From contig CAKULK010000005.1 in assembly GCA_934667275.1 (NCBI GenBank), positions 62,001 to 126,000 on the forward strand: a stretch of 64,000 nucleotides of DNA, written 5' to 3'. Positions 1 to 7,970 of this stretch are shown here, in pieces; positions within the stretch are counted from its first letter, which is position 1, and each line of letters starts with the position of its first letter. A model generated the notes under the pieces. That model searched no databases and was not told the origin of the DNA. It was given only the letters and a program-made list of their open reading frames with translations. This DNA comes from an uncultured Bacteroidales bacterium. Lineage in GTDB: Bacteria; Bacteroidota; Bacteroidia; Bacteroidales; Paludibacteraceae. A program made the translations under genes and the position numbers.

Positions 1-37
1 GGCTGATAGGGCTGCTGTTGGCTGCTCTTGTGGAAAA

Positions 38-820
38 TTGGAAAGCGTTGCTTCACTGGTTGCGTCAGTGAAACCAGTCTCTTTTTTATCAGCATGCGGG
101 CAAGCGCTTCTCGAAGTGCTTGCCCCTGTTTGTTGCCCCGTATGTGACGGAAAACTCCTTGATGGAGAGGAGGTTATATGTTCTAAATGCTTGGCTTCTC
201 TCCCGCGTACAGAACATGCCTCATTGCCCGACAATGGCATTGATATGTTGTTTGCTGAACTGCGGCAAAAAAGCAATATCACCATTCACTACGAGCGGGG
301 GGCGGCTTTTGCTTACTATAATCGAACACGGGGTTTTCAACTGCGGCGGCTCATCGAACAGGGCAAATTCGGCACACACCCGCGCCCCGACATCTTTGAA
401 GTGTTGGGCAAAGAGGCTGCACGCGATTACGTTGATTCTGCACTATTGGAGGACATAGATTTGCTGGTACCAGTACCTTTGCATCCTCGAAGGTTGCGCG
501 AACGAGGGTTAAATCAGGCGGAATATATCTGTCGCGGCATTCAAGACATCACGCACCTACCTATTGACAATCAGCATCTTCTGCGCACACGCAACAACCC
601 GCACCAGTCGCGTTCACTCTTCCGTGACAGACAACGGAATGTGGCCAACCTCTTTGCAGTAAGTCACCCAGAAGAGTGGAAAAACAAGCACATTCTCCTC
701 GTGGACGACATCATCACATCAGGAGCCACCATCATGGCATGCATGCAAACTATGGCTCCTATCCGCGGATGCAAAATCAGCGTTTTTGCATTAGGATGGG
801 CAAGAAGCACAATCGGGTAG
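38..820 (+). CDS. comF: ComF family protein (phosphoribosyltransferase fold)
   Basis: ComF-type proteins are linked to DNA uptake and carry a phosphoribosyltransferase (PRTase) fold; the exact biochemical role is unsettled. The N-terminal part has a zinc-ribbon pattern (CCPVC, then CSKC about 16 residues on), and the C-terminal part carries the PRPP-binding signature LLVDDIITSGAT. A PVPLHPRRLRERGLNQAE block between them is typical of the family. The frame is open back to base 2, so the true start may lie outside the window. Inside it the possible starts are TTG at 38 and GTG at 68; the latter gives a more usual N-terminal length. The gene converges on the BspA-like gene, leaving only 14 bp between stop codons. 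Confidence 0.88.
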   Translation: MESVASLVASVKPVSFLSACGQALLEVLAPVCCPVCDGKLLDGEEVICSKCLASLPRTEHASLPDNGIDMLFAELRQKSNITIHYERGAAFAYYNRTRGFQLRRLIEQGKFGTHPRPDIFEVLGKEAARDYVDSALLEDIDLLVPVPLHPRRLRERGLNQAEYICRGIQDITHLPIDNQHLLRTRNNPHQSRSLFRDRQRNVANLFAVSHPEEWKNKHILLVDDIITSGATIMACMQTMAPIRGCKISVFALGWARSTIG

Positions 821-834
821 TACCCTACTCTTTC

Positions 835-2577
835 CTACTTCTTATCTATCACAATAATTCCGGTAGGAAAGGAAATATCGTTGCCGACAAGTTGGAGTTG
901 GAGATTGGGGGACTCTCCGAAATTGACAACGTAGTTCCAGTAATTATCGGCTTTCAGTTGGGCTTCGACGGCAGAGGTTATCTTGACCGTTTTGAGAGCC
1001 GTACAGCCGGAGAAAGCCCCTTCTGCGAGGTCGGTTACACCGGGCAGGCTGACCGTTACCAATCCTTTACAATCACCAAATGCATATTCTCCGACCTGCT
1101 TCACACTAACAGGTAACTCGATAGAAGTCAGCTTCTTGCACCCCTCAAAGAAACGTTCGGGCAGCACTTTGAGGTTCTGCGGGAGGGTGACACTCGTAAG
1201 CGCGGTACAACCCGAGAACATATCGTAACTCATACCCTCTTTGATGTATTTCGGGAACACCACCGATTGCAGTTTGGTGCAACGCTGGAAACAGCCGTGT
1301 ACGGCATCTATCCGATCACCCTCAAAGACCACTTTGGCGAGGTTGGGACAGTCGCGGAAAGCCGACCCCTGTATCACCTTCATCGTGGCAGGAATGACTA
1401 CTTCCTTAATAGGGGTGCAGGCAAACGCCCCGTTTGGTATTTCATCCATCGTGGTGGGGAAAGTAACGGACTTGATTGTGGTCTGCGCGAACAGGTCACC
1501 GCGCATAGACGTGACGGCGTATTTCTTGCCGTTGTAGTTCACATAGTCGGGAATGACAATGTCCTTGCCTGCCACCGCGGTGGTCGCCAATGCGGACATA
1601 AATGCCCAAGGCTGACTGCCGTTGTGGAGGATGTAGGTGATACCCTCAATATCCACATAAGCACCCGAGTCGTTGGAATGGAGTACTTTGCCCGTCTTGC
1701 CCGAATCGGACGTGGAGATTGTCTGTTTGTTCGGCTCCGGATCCCAGTGCGTCCATTTCATCTTGTGGGCGTTCTCGTAGCCGCCGTGTGCCGCGAAATA
1801 CTCGCGCGTATCATCGTCAATCCAGGAGGTCTGCGTAAACAGCGGCACCAACGAGGAACGGATAAGGGCTTTGTAGGTGTCGCCGCCGATCAGATCCACC
1901 ATACGGCGGTGGTCGCCGTTGATCACCCAGTTGTAGGTGTCGTCTCCCATTGTATATTCGCCCTGCGCCTCATTATACCATTTCACAAAATCATTGAGCA
2001 CATCGCAACGCTCGATGATTACATCTTTCAACGTATGGTAGCGGTGCCAGGCAGGGGAAAGGTTCATATTAACCCCTTTGGATTCTGCCTTGTCAAGCAT
2101 CCAAAACTCGTCCACGAGGCTCTGGTTATCCATATCCAATACATACGGCTGCTTGTCCACCCAATCCACCTGGTCAGCGGCTTCCTTGGGCGGGAAAACT
2201 GGCTGTTTGACGGACAAAACGCCGAAATGATCCTCTATCGGGTATCCAAGCGGCTCAAAGAGGGCGGTATGCTGCTTAGGCAGACGGATGGTAGGCGCTT
2301 CGTCCTCCATAACCTCTTTGCTCGCCCCCGGATGAATCATTGCGTCCATCTGTTGCTCCAACTGCTTGTCGCGTTTGGACTGCTTGGAAGAAGATTGCTG
2401 TTTGTTATCCTCCTTATTTTCAGTCGCTTTTTCGATAGTTTTCTGCACGGCTTGTTGTGCGGCTTTCTGTGCCACATTTTTTAGCAAACCACCAAGGTTT
2501 TGCGCCTCTGCACTTGGAAAATACACAAAAAGTCCGGCACTCAGGATACTTATAGCGAGAAAGGTCTTACTATTCAT
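835..2577 (-). CDS. BspA-like secreted protein with LRR_5 leucine-rich repeats
   Basis: An exported protein of unknown partner. I chose the ATG at 2577 (MNSKTFLAIS), which gives a clean signal peptide ending near SAEAQ; an upstream in-frame ATG adds only seven residues. After the signal comes a charged Ala/Gln/Lys-rich stretch (residues about 30-80, probably coiled coil), then an unrecognised middle region, then from about residue 330 six or so repeats of the type 'F.GC..L.SV.LP....'. That is the LRR_5/BspA repeat of Treponema and Bacteroidales surface proteins, usually involved in binding host or other cells. No type IX C-terminal signal is evident. The gene stands alone with its own promoter just upstream. 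Confidence 0.8.
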   Translation of the reverse strand: MNSKTFLAISILSAGLFVYFPSAEAQNLGGLLKNVAQKAAQQAVQKTIEKATENKEDNKQQSSSKQSKRDKQLEQQMDAMIHPGASKEVMEDEAPTIRLPKQHTALFEPLGYPIEDHFGVLSVKQPVFPPKEAADQVDWVDKQPYVLDMDNQSLVDEFWMLDKAESKGVNMNLSPAWHRYHTLKDVIIERCDVLNDFVKWYNEAQGEYTMGDDTYNWVINGDHRRMVDLIGGDTYKALIRSSLVPLFTQTSWIDDDTREYFAAHGGYENAHKMKWTHWDPEPNKQTISTSDSGKTGKVLHSNDSGAYVDIEGITYILHNGSQPWAFMSALATTAVAGKDIVIPDYVNYNGKKYAVTSMRGDLFAQTTIKSVTFPTTMDEIPNGAFACTPIKEVVIPATMKVIQGSAFRDCPNLAKVVFEGDRIDAVHGCFQRCTKLQSVVFPKYIKEGMSYDMFSGCTALTSVTLPQNLKVLPERFFEGCKKLTSIELPVSVKQVGEYAFGDCKGLVTVSLPGVTDLAEGAFSGCTALKTVKITSAVEAQLKADNYWNYVVNFGESPNLQLQLVGNDISFPTGIIVIDKK

Positions 2578-2595
2578 AGTATTAATTATTTGCTG

Positions 2596-2627
2596 CAAAG
2601 ATACAACTTTTTTGGTAAATATACAAC
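2596..2627 (-). promoter_or_regulatory. Bacteroidetes-type promoter of the BspA-like gene
   Basis: On the minus strand TATCTTTG (2603 to 2596) is preceded by TTG at 2626-2624 with a 20-bp spacer. This matches the -33/-7 consensus of Bacteroidetes sigma-ABfr promoters. The start codon follows within about 20 bases. Confidence 0.7.
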
Positions 2628-2636
2628 ACTGCTAAA

Positions 2637-2692
2637 CGTTTTTTCGCGATCAATTACGTAAGATAACTGCGACCTTGTCGCGTATTCTATTC
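2637..2692. repeat. Degenerate 11-bp-period array (five units)
   Basis: The spacer upstream of the CoA-transferase gene reads as consecutive 11-base blocks sharing a CG-containing position (for example CGACCTTGTCG at 2670-2680 followed by CGTATTCTATT). The pair resembles CGACCTTATCG and CACCTCTATTA in the larger array at 19503-19612. There is no open frame of interest. The period was counted by eye on few units, so this copy is weaker than the ones at 19.5 and 34.8 kb. Confidence 0.45.
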
Positions 2693-2732
2693 AACATATT
2701 ATTATCTTTTTTCCGCTGTTATTTGAATGTTG

Positions 2733-2824
2733 ATTTGGAAAAATGGAGGAAAATGCGTATCTTTGTGGCTGTTTCTAAATTTGGAAAAATGGAGGAAAAT
2801 GCGTATCTTTGTGGCTGTTTCTAA
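2733..2824 (+). promoter_or_regulatory. Perfect 46-bp tandem duplication carrying a promoter twice
   Basis: Bases 2733-2778 and 2779-2824 are identical, back to back. Each copy holds TTTG, 20 bp, then TATCTTTG (boxes at 2758-2765 and 2804-2811), a full Bacteroidetes promoter. The second copy would start transcription only some 25-30 bases before the CoA-transferase ATG at 2846. The first would give a leader containing the second promoter. Confidence 0.85.
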
Positions 2825-2845
2825 AAGCAACAAATCTATTTCATT

Positions 2846-4162
2846 ATGAAATCTAATACTAACAACAACTACCACTACGTAACTCCCGCCGAGGCGGTGA
2901 AACACGTTAAATCGGGCGACACGATTGTCGTTCAAGGTTCCACATCAATCCCAATGGTGCTTCTGCGCGCACTCACAGAGCGTGCTCCCGAACTCCGCGA
3001 TGTAAAAGTCATATCGGGCTTTGGTGTCAGTCCCGAGGACGCGCCCTATGCCAAACGCGAACTGATGGACTCGTTCCGCGCACAATGTATCTTTGTTCCT
3101 AACAACCTGCGTAAAGCAATGCGCGAGGGCGTAGCAGATACTATCCCTGCCTTCTTGGGAGAGGTCCCGTTCCTTTTCCGTAGTGGGCAAGTGCCTGTCG
3201 ATGTCACTTTCCTCAACGTCAGCGAGCCCGACGAGAACGGCTATTGCTCCTATGGTATCAGTGCCGACATCGCATTCTCAGGCGCGGAGTGCTCCAAGAC
3301 CATCATCGCACAAGTGAACAAATATATGCCGCGTACCTTTGGCGACCCCGTCATTCACGTAAGCAAACTCACGGCAATGTGCCGCGGCGACGAACCGTTA
3401 GTAGAAGTGCCGACCCCCGTACCCAACGAGATAGAGACCCGTATAGGTAACTATATTGCGGAGCAAATCCCCGATGGAGCCACCTTGCAAATTGGCGTAG
3501 GCGGTATTCCGAATGCCGTCATCAACGCCCTTCGCAATCACAAGCACCTCGGCTTGCACACCGAGGCCATCACCGATGGTGTCTTGCCACTCATAGAAAA
3601 GGGCATTATTGACAACTCACTTAAAAAGATACTCCCCGGTAAATCGGTCGGCAGTTTGGTTTTGGGCTCTCGACACCTCTACGACTACATCGGCGGCAAC
3701 GAGAACTTTGTCATCCGTGATGTAGCATGGACCAACGACCCGCAAATCATACGTCAAAACCCACGTGCTATGGCCATCAACTCTGCCATTGAGGTGGACC
3801 TTACAGGTCAGATTTGTGCCGACTCCATAGGTGACACCATCATATCTGGTGTAGGCGGACAGCACGATTTCATGTATGGCGCAGCCCTGTCCGAAGGCGG
3901 CAAATGTTTCATCGCCCTGCCGAGTATGACCAACAAGGGCAAGTCGAAGATTGTAGCCCATCTTGCACCGGGAGCAGGCGTAGTGACTACACGTTTCCAA
4001 GCACAATATATCGCCACCGAACATGGTATCGTTTATTTGCGCAACAAGCCGTTGGCAGAACGCGCAAAAGCCCTTATCAGTATTGCCGACCCGTCACAAC
4101 GTGAGAAATTGGAGCGTGCTGCAGTAGAACGTTTCGGGATAGGATTCTTGAGATTGAAATAA
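2846..4162 (+). CDS. Acetyl-CoA hydrolase/transferase family CoA-transferase
   Basis: A cytoplasmic enzyme of the Cat1/Cat2/AbfT family, which moves CoA between short-chain acids through a glutamyl-CoA intermediate. The likely catalytic Glu is E240 in the LGLHTEAITDG block, equivalent to the HTEMFSDG block of 4-hydroxybutyrate CoA-transferase. Gly-rich CoA-binding segments IGVGGIPNAV (about 216-225) and GVGGQHDF (about 339-346) are present. The length (438 residues) is normal. Substrate cannot be fixed from sequence: acetate with butyryl-, propionyl- or 4-hydroxybutyryl-CoA, or succinyl-CoA, are all possible. The duplicated promoter suggests strong or doubled expression. The gene stops 6 bp before the convergent fluoride-channel gene. 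Confidence 0.85.
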   Translation: MKSNTNNNYHYVTPAEAVKHVKSGDTIVVQGSTSIPMVLLRALTERAPELRDVKVISGFGVSPEDAPYAKRELMDSFRAQCIFVPNNLRKAMREGVADTIPAFLGEVPFLFRSGQVPVDVTFLNVSEPDENGYCSYGISADIAFSGAECSKTIIAQVNKYMPRTFGDPVIHVSKLTAMCRGDEPLVEVPTPVPNEIETRIGNYIAEQIPDGATLQIGVGGIPNAVINALRNHKHLGLHTEAITDGVLPLIEKGIIDNSLKKILPGKSVGSLVLGSRHLYDYIGGNENFVIRDVAWTNDPQIIRQNPRAMAINSAIEVDLTGQICADSIGDTIISGVGGQHDFMYGAALSEGGKCFIALPSMTNKGKSKIVAHLAPGAGVVTTRFQAQYIATEHGIVYLRNKPLAERAKALISIADPSQREKLERAAVERFGIGFLRLK

Positions 4163-4168
4163 CAGGTA

Positions 4169-4546
4169 TCAGCGCATCGTGATAGCGCGACCGGCGTATA
4201 GCAAACAAAAACCGACACTTAGGGTAGCGACCATATAGGCAACTGCAAAGAGCCAATGGCCGCTATCCATAAGGCGGAATGTATCTGCCGAAAAAGTAGA
4301 GAATGTGGTGAAAGCACCACAAACACCAACCGTCAGAAACAGATACGCGGAGGTGCCACCGAAGTGGGTGTAACGCTCTGCGAGACCGAGCAGGAGCCCC
4401 AACAACAAGCATCCTAAACAATTGACTATCAATGTGCCCCAAGGAAAAGCATTCGTGCACCCATGGGCGCAGAGCAGCCCGACAAGGTAGCGGAGAGCCG
4501 CGCCTACGGCTCCGCCAAGCATCACAAGAAGCAGTTTCAGTAACAT
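4169..4546 (-). CDS. crcB: Fluoride ion channel Fluc/CrcB
   Basis: An inner-membrane channel of dual topology that lets fluoride leave the cell; it works as a dimer. The start chosen is the ATG at 4546 (MLLKLLLVMLGG), giving 125 residues, the family's usual size; the frame stays open 21 codons further but that part is not conserved. Hallmarks visible: GGAVGAALRY near the N-terminus, GTLIVNCLGCLLLG, and the GVCGAFTTFSTFS segment that holds the conserved phenylalanines and the central sodium site. Four hydrophobic helices are evident. I looked for a fluoride riboswitch upstream and saw none, nor a clear TAnnTTTG promoter box. Confidence 0.9.
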   Translation of the reverse strand: MLLKLLLVMLGGAVGAALRYLVGLLCAHGCTNAFPWGTLIVNCLGCLLLGLLLGLAERYTHFGGTSAYLFLTVGVCGAFTTFSTFSADTFRLMDSGHWLFAVAYMVATLSVGFCLLYAGRAITMR

Positions 4547-4612
4547 AGGAATGAGGCGAATAAATACTCCATTAAAGTCCGTTAAAGAGCCATTAAAACA
4601 TTGATACACATA

Positions 4613-4683
4613 TAATTACCGTGTAATTAGCCATAAATTAGACTCATTGGCTGCGCCAATGATAACGACGCGAGACGCGTCGT
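4613..4683. other. Cluster of three perfect hairpins in the crcB-ftsE spacer
   Basis: Three adjacent perfect inverted repeats: TAATTAC-CGT-GTAATTA at 4613-4629, ATTGGC-TGC-GCCAAT at 4646-4660 and ACGACGCG-AGA-CGCGTCGT at 4665-4683. None has a T tract, so they do not look like simple terminators. The spacer lies downstream of ftsE and upstream of crcB, both on the minus strand. Function unknown. Confidence 0.6.
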
Positions 4684-4733
4684 CTCCCACACAAAGCAAG
4701 GCAGCAGTGATAAAAACGGCTCCATTATATACC

Positions 4734-4774
4734 AAAAGCAGTGCTATCTGCCCATGGGAGAATAGCACTGCTTT
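4734..4774 (-). terminator. Rho-independent terminator after ftsE
   Basis: A 13-bp perfect inverted repeat (arms 4735-4747 and 4762-4774, 14-base loop) begins 10 bases after the ftsE stop. Read on the minus strand it is followed by TTTTGG. Confidence 0.75.
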
Positions 4775-4784
4775 CGATAGGAAA

Positions 4785-5453
4785 TTATTGCAATTCAACG
4801 AGTTGTCCGTTCTGGAACTCGATGCGGCGCCCGGGGTAGCGTTCAGGCCATTGCAGGTTGTGCGTGGACATAATGACCGTCATTCCCGCGCGGCTGATGC
4901 TGTAGAGTAGTTCGATGATGCCCTGTCCCGTTTCGGGGTCGAGGTTGCCCGTGGGCTCGTCGGCGAGGATTATCTCCGGCGAATTGAGCAAGGCGCGGGC
5001 GATGACCACACGCTGCTGCTCGCCACCCGAGAGTTGGTAGGGCATCTTGTAGGCTTTTTCCGCCATGCCCACCTGCTCGAGGACATCGTGTATGTTGCTG
5101 CGCATCAACTGTTTATCCTTCCAACCCGTGGCTTTGAGCACGAACATCAGGTTCTCCTCCACGTTGCGGTCCACGAGGAGTTGGAAGTCCTGAAAGACCA
5201 CGCCCACTTTGCGGCGGAGGTACGGCACCTGTTTGCGCTTAATGGTCAGCAGGTCGTAGCCGAGGACATTGGCTTCCGCGCCCTGCACGGGCAGTTCGGC
5301 GTAGAACGTCTTCATGAGGCTGGACTTGCCGCTGCCCACGCGCCCGAGCAGATACACCATCGCGCCCGACTGAATGTCAAGGTTCACATCGCGCAAGACA
5401 ATCTGCTCCTCTTGGCACACCTCTATATCCTGATAATGAATCAGTTGGCTCAT
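4785..5453 (-). CDS. ftsE: FtsE-like cell-division ABC transporter ATPase
   Basis: The ATPase partner of FtsX; the FtsEX complex sits at the division septum and activates cell-wall hydrolases. Walker A is GRVGSGKSSL (about residues 37-46), the ABC signature is LSGGEQQRVVIARAL, and Walker B with the D-loop region is ILADEPTGNLD. The H-loop His lies in MSTHN. Length 222 is normal. The start codon overlaps the stop of the DUF349 gene in an ATGA, so the two are probably translationally coupled. ftsX is not next to it, which is common in Bacteroidetes. LolD/MacB-type ATPases look similar, so the division role is inferred from family resemblance. Confidence 0.82.
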   Translation of the reverse strand: MSQLIHYQDIEVCQEEQIVLRDVNLDIQSGAMVYLLGRVGSGKSSLMKTFYAELPVQGAEANVLGYDLLTIKRKQVPYLRRKVGVVFQDFQLLVDRNVEENLMFVLKATGWKDKQLMRSNIHDVLEQVGMAEKAYKMPYQLSGGEQQRVVIARALLNSPEIILADEPTGNLDPETGQGIIELLYSISRAGMTVIMSTHNLQWPERYPGRRIEFQNGQLVELQ

Positions 5454-6934
5454 TCAGCGTCCATTTGGTTGATTTTCTTCTCGAGGTCGGCGAGTTGCTC
5501 TTTGAGGGTGTCGATTTTCTTCTGCATATCGTCCACCAAACGATTGGCTGACTTGGACTTACCCGTAAAGAAGAGGATATTGTTTTCGGCGGTTTTTATC
5601 TCCTGTTGCATGTTTTCGTACATGCGGATGAGTTTCTGACGGTCGCTCATATCGCCGATTTTCTTGCTCCAACGTTCCTTGGCTTCGGCACGTCTTTGTT
5701 GGAATGCCTCACGCTGCCCCTTGGTGGCTTCGCGTTTTGCCTCGAAGAATGCATCGCAAGCAGCCGTAAATTGTTTCCACAATTCATCGGAATACTTGCG
5801 GGCAACAGGTCCGGTGGCTTTCCACTGTTTCTGCAGTTCGATTAGTTTGTCGGTGGTCTCGCGCCAGTCGGTGCTGTCTTTCAGTGCTTCGGCTGCTGCC
5901 ACAAGGTCGCGTTTTGCTTTCAGATTGGTGCTGAACTCATCGCGCACGTTTCTATAATAGGCTGTCTTCGATTTGAAGAACGTGTCGCACAACTGACGAT
6001 ATTCTTCATAGATAACTTGGTTCATTTTCTTTGGAGCAAACCCCACGGTGCGCCATTCCTGTTGCGCAGCCTGCACTTTCTCCGTGGCCTCTTCCCATTG
6101 CTTGTTCGACTTGAGTTTCTCTATATCAATCTCTTTCAATCGTGCAATCAAAGCCTGTTTCTTCTCTAAGTTTTCGTCCTCCTTGGCGTGCAACTCATCG
6201 AAATATGCCTGATGTTTCTTGTTGATAATGCTGCTTGCCTGCTTGAAACGGTTCCACAACTCTTCGCGTTGCTCACGTGCCACGGGGCCTATCTCTGCCC
6301 ACTCATCATGCAGTTGTTGCAGTGCACGACTCGCCTCCACGATGTTCGGGTTGTTTTGCAATTTCTCAGCGGCCTCGCAAAGCAGCGTCTTCATCTCAAG
6401 GTTTTTTTTGAAATCAAGGTCGCGCAACTCGATGTTTATCTTCAGCAAATCATAGAATCGCTCCAAGTATTGTTGGTAAGTCTTGCCAATCTCTTGGTTT
6501 TTGGGAGCAGGCACTTGCCCTATGGTCTTCCATTCGGCTTGCAACTCTTTCATTCTCTTGGCATTATCCATCACATCAGCGGTCTCCGACTCTGCCATTG
6601 TTTTCATCTGTTCAAGGATATTTTCCTTGCGCAGCAGGTTTTGTTCTTGCTCTGCCTCTATTTTTTTCTGCAGTTCTGCACGTTTTTGCTTGTAAGTATT
6701 CAGCAACTCTCGAAACTCCTGTTCTGTCGCATCAATAGCAGGTTGCCATTCCTCCAATTTCTCTCCGGCGGCTTCGGCTGCCTCTTCTGCGGCTTTCTTC
6801 AATGATTCTTGTTCTTGATGGTACTGGCGGTAGAACTGTGTCTTCAGTTGTTCCACTTGCTCTTTCGCTGCCGCTACATCTTCTTGCAGCAGTGCCTTTA
6901 GTTCTTCTACGAACTGTTGTTTTTCGTTTGCCAT
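5450..6934 (-). CDS. DUF349 repeat coiled-coil protein
   Basis: A highly charged, almost wholly helical cytoplasmic protein of 494 residues. The start chosen is the ATG at 6934 (MANEKQQFVEEL). It contains several DUF349 units with the recurring pattern 'W..IG.VP...N..I...Y' and 'W...GPV.R...E.LW..F..A...F'. The unit copies lie near residues 135-185, 200-265, 280-340 and 355-420. A coiled coil closes the C-terminus. The function of DUF349 is not established to my knowledge. Its placement directly in front of ftsE with overlapping codons suggests a cell-envelope or division-linked role, but that is inference from one locus. Confidence 0.8.
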   Translation of the reverse strand: MANEKQQFVEELKALLQEDVAAAKEQVEQLKTQFYRQYHQEQESLKKAAEEAAEAAGEKLEEWQPAIDATEQEFRELLNTYKQKRAELQKKIEAEQEQNLLRKENILEQMKTMAESETADVMDNAKRMKELQAEWKTIGQVPAPKNQEIGKTYQQYLERFYDLLKINIELRDLDFKKNLEMKTLLCEAAEKLQNNPNIVEASRALQQLHDEWAEIGPVAREQREELWNRFKQASSIINKKHQAYFDELHAKEDENLEKKQALIARLKEIDIEKLKSNKQWEEATEKVQAAQQEWRTVGFAPKKMNQVIYEEYRQLCDTFFKSKTAYYRNVRDEFSTNLKAKRDLVAAAEALKDSTDWRETTDKLIELQKQWKATGPVARKYSDELWKQFTAACDAFFEAKREATKGQREAFQQRRAEAKERWSKKIGDMSDRQKLIRMYENMQQEIKTAENNILFFTGKSKSANRLVDDMQKKIDTLKEQLADLEKKINQMDAE

Positions 6935-6982
6935 ATTCTTACAAGTTACGCCCTTGCGGGCGGGGTTCAATTAAATGTGCCG

Positions 6983-7030
6983 CAAAGGTAGTGAAATGTT
7001 TGCATATTTGCAAATAAAATCGTATCTTTG
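6983..7030. promoter_or_regulatory. Interlocked divergent promoters sharing a palindrome
   Basis: Plus strand: TTTG at 6999-7002, 20 bp, TATCTTTG at 7023-7030, driving the permease gene. Minus strand: TTTG at 7014-7011, 20 bp, TACCTTTG at 6990-6983, driving the DUF349 gene. The two -33 regions overlap around the perfect palindrome ATTTGCAAAT (7006-7015), so the two polymerases could not occupy both promoters at once. Confidence 0.75.
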
Positions 7031-7049
7031 CGGCCGTTTTCATAAAATT

Positions 7050-7907
7050 ATGACAGAAATAGAAGAAAATTGGACGACGGTCATCCGCCCCAAAGATAAA
7101 CTTTTGTCCGTTGATTTCAAGGAGATTTGGCGCTATCGTGACCTCATGATGTTGTTCGTCAAACGCAACATCATCACCCAGTACAAACAGACCATCCTTG
7201 GTCCTGTTTGGTATCTCATCCAGCCGCTCATGACCACAATCATGTATATGGTCGTCTTTGGCGGTATTGCCAAAATATCCACCGACGGACTTCCGCAACC
7301 GCTTTTCTACCTCGCAGGCATCTGTTTTTGGCAGTATTTTTCCGATTGTCTCACCAAAACATCCAACACATTTGTTAACAATGCGGGCATCTTCGGCAAA
7401 GTCTATTTCCCGCGTCTCATCACGCCCCTCAGCGATGTCATCAGCAACCTTGTCCGTTTCAGTATTCAGTTTGGTCTATTCCTCTGTGTATATGCATATT
7501 ACGCCATTTTCACAGACGTGCATATCCACCCGAACTGGTACGCGCTGATGGTGCCGGTCTTGGTGGCGATGCTCGCAGGTTTGGCACTCGGTTTTGGTAT
7601 TCTCTTTTCCAGTATGACCACCAAGTATCGTGACCTCCAACTGCTCCTCAGTTTCTTTGTCAGCCTGTGGATGTATGCCACTCCCGTCATCTACCCGCTA
7701 TCTACTATCACAAATCATAAACTCCAGTTTATCATGCAGTTAAACCCGCTTACAGGAATCATTGAGTTCTTCAAATATGGTATGCTCGGCGTGGGGTGTC
7801 ACGAGTGGTGGATGTTGGGGTATAGTTTCATTTTCATGCTTATCTTGCTTGGCATTGGCATCATCGTATTTAATAAGGTGCAACGCTCCTTTATGGATAC
7901 GGTATAA
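7050..7907 (+). CDS. ABC-2 type polysaccharide export permease (Wzm-like)
   Basis: The membrane subunit of an ABC transporter of the Wzm/TagG type, which exports lipid-linked O-antigen, capsule or teichoic-acid chains. I start at ATG 7050 (MTEIEENWTTVIRP), 20 bases after the promoter box; the longer open frame upstream runs through the promoter. Diagnostic segments are the amphipathic 'LWRYRDLMMLFVKRNIITQYKQTILGPVWYLIQPL'-type N-terminus and about six hydrophobic helices. Length 285 fits. No Wzt-type ATPase gene adjoins it, although in most species the two are neighbours, so the ATPase must be encoded elsewhere. In type IX secreting Bacteroidales such a transporter may export the anionic LPS on which secreted proteins are anchored. 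Confidence 0.82.
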   Translation: MTEIEENWTTVIRPKDKLLSVDFKEIWRYRDLMMLFVKRNIITQYKQTILGPVWYLIQPLMTTIMYMVVFGGIAKISTDGLPQPLFYLAGICFWQYFSDCLTKTSNTFVNNAGIFGKVYFPRLITPLSDVISNLVRFSIQFGLFLCVYAYYAIFTDVHIHPNWYALMVPVLVAMLAGLALGFGILFSSMTTKYRDLQLLLSFFVSLWMYATPVIYPLSTITNHKLQFIMQLNPLTGIIEFFKYGMLGVGCHEWWMLGYSFIFMLILLGIGIIVFNKVQRSFMDTV

Positions 7908-7915
7908 CAAACTTT

Positions 7916-7970
7916 GTTAAAGCGTAAAATATCGAGGGTCTGTCGCGGGTCGTTAGTGTATATTTTCTTA
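7916..7970. repeat. Short 11-bp-period array between the permease gene and ispE
   Basis: Five 11-base blocks (7916-7926, 7927-7937, 7938-7948, 7949-7959, 7960-7970); blocks three and four begin GTCTGTCGCGG and GTCGTTAGTGT. The words are very close to the array at 50976-51019. Weak on its own, meaningful as one of a set. Confidence 0.4.

Noticed and set aside
4547..4640. A fluoride riboswitch upstream of crcB
   Set aside because: I looked for the conserved GG-GATGG / CTGATG-type elements on the minus strand and did not find them.
4616..4798. A 60-residue minus-strand frame between crcB and ftsE
   Set aside because: It overlaps the ftsE terminator and the hairpin cluster and ends in non-conserved sequence; it is not credible as a gene.
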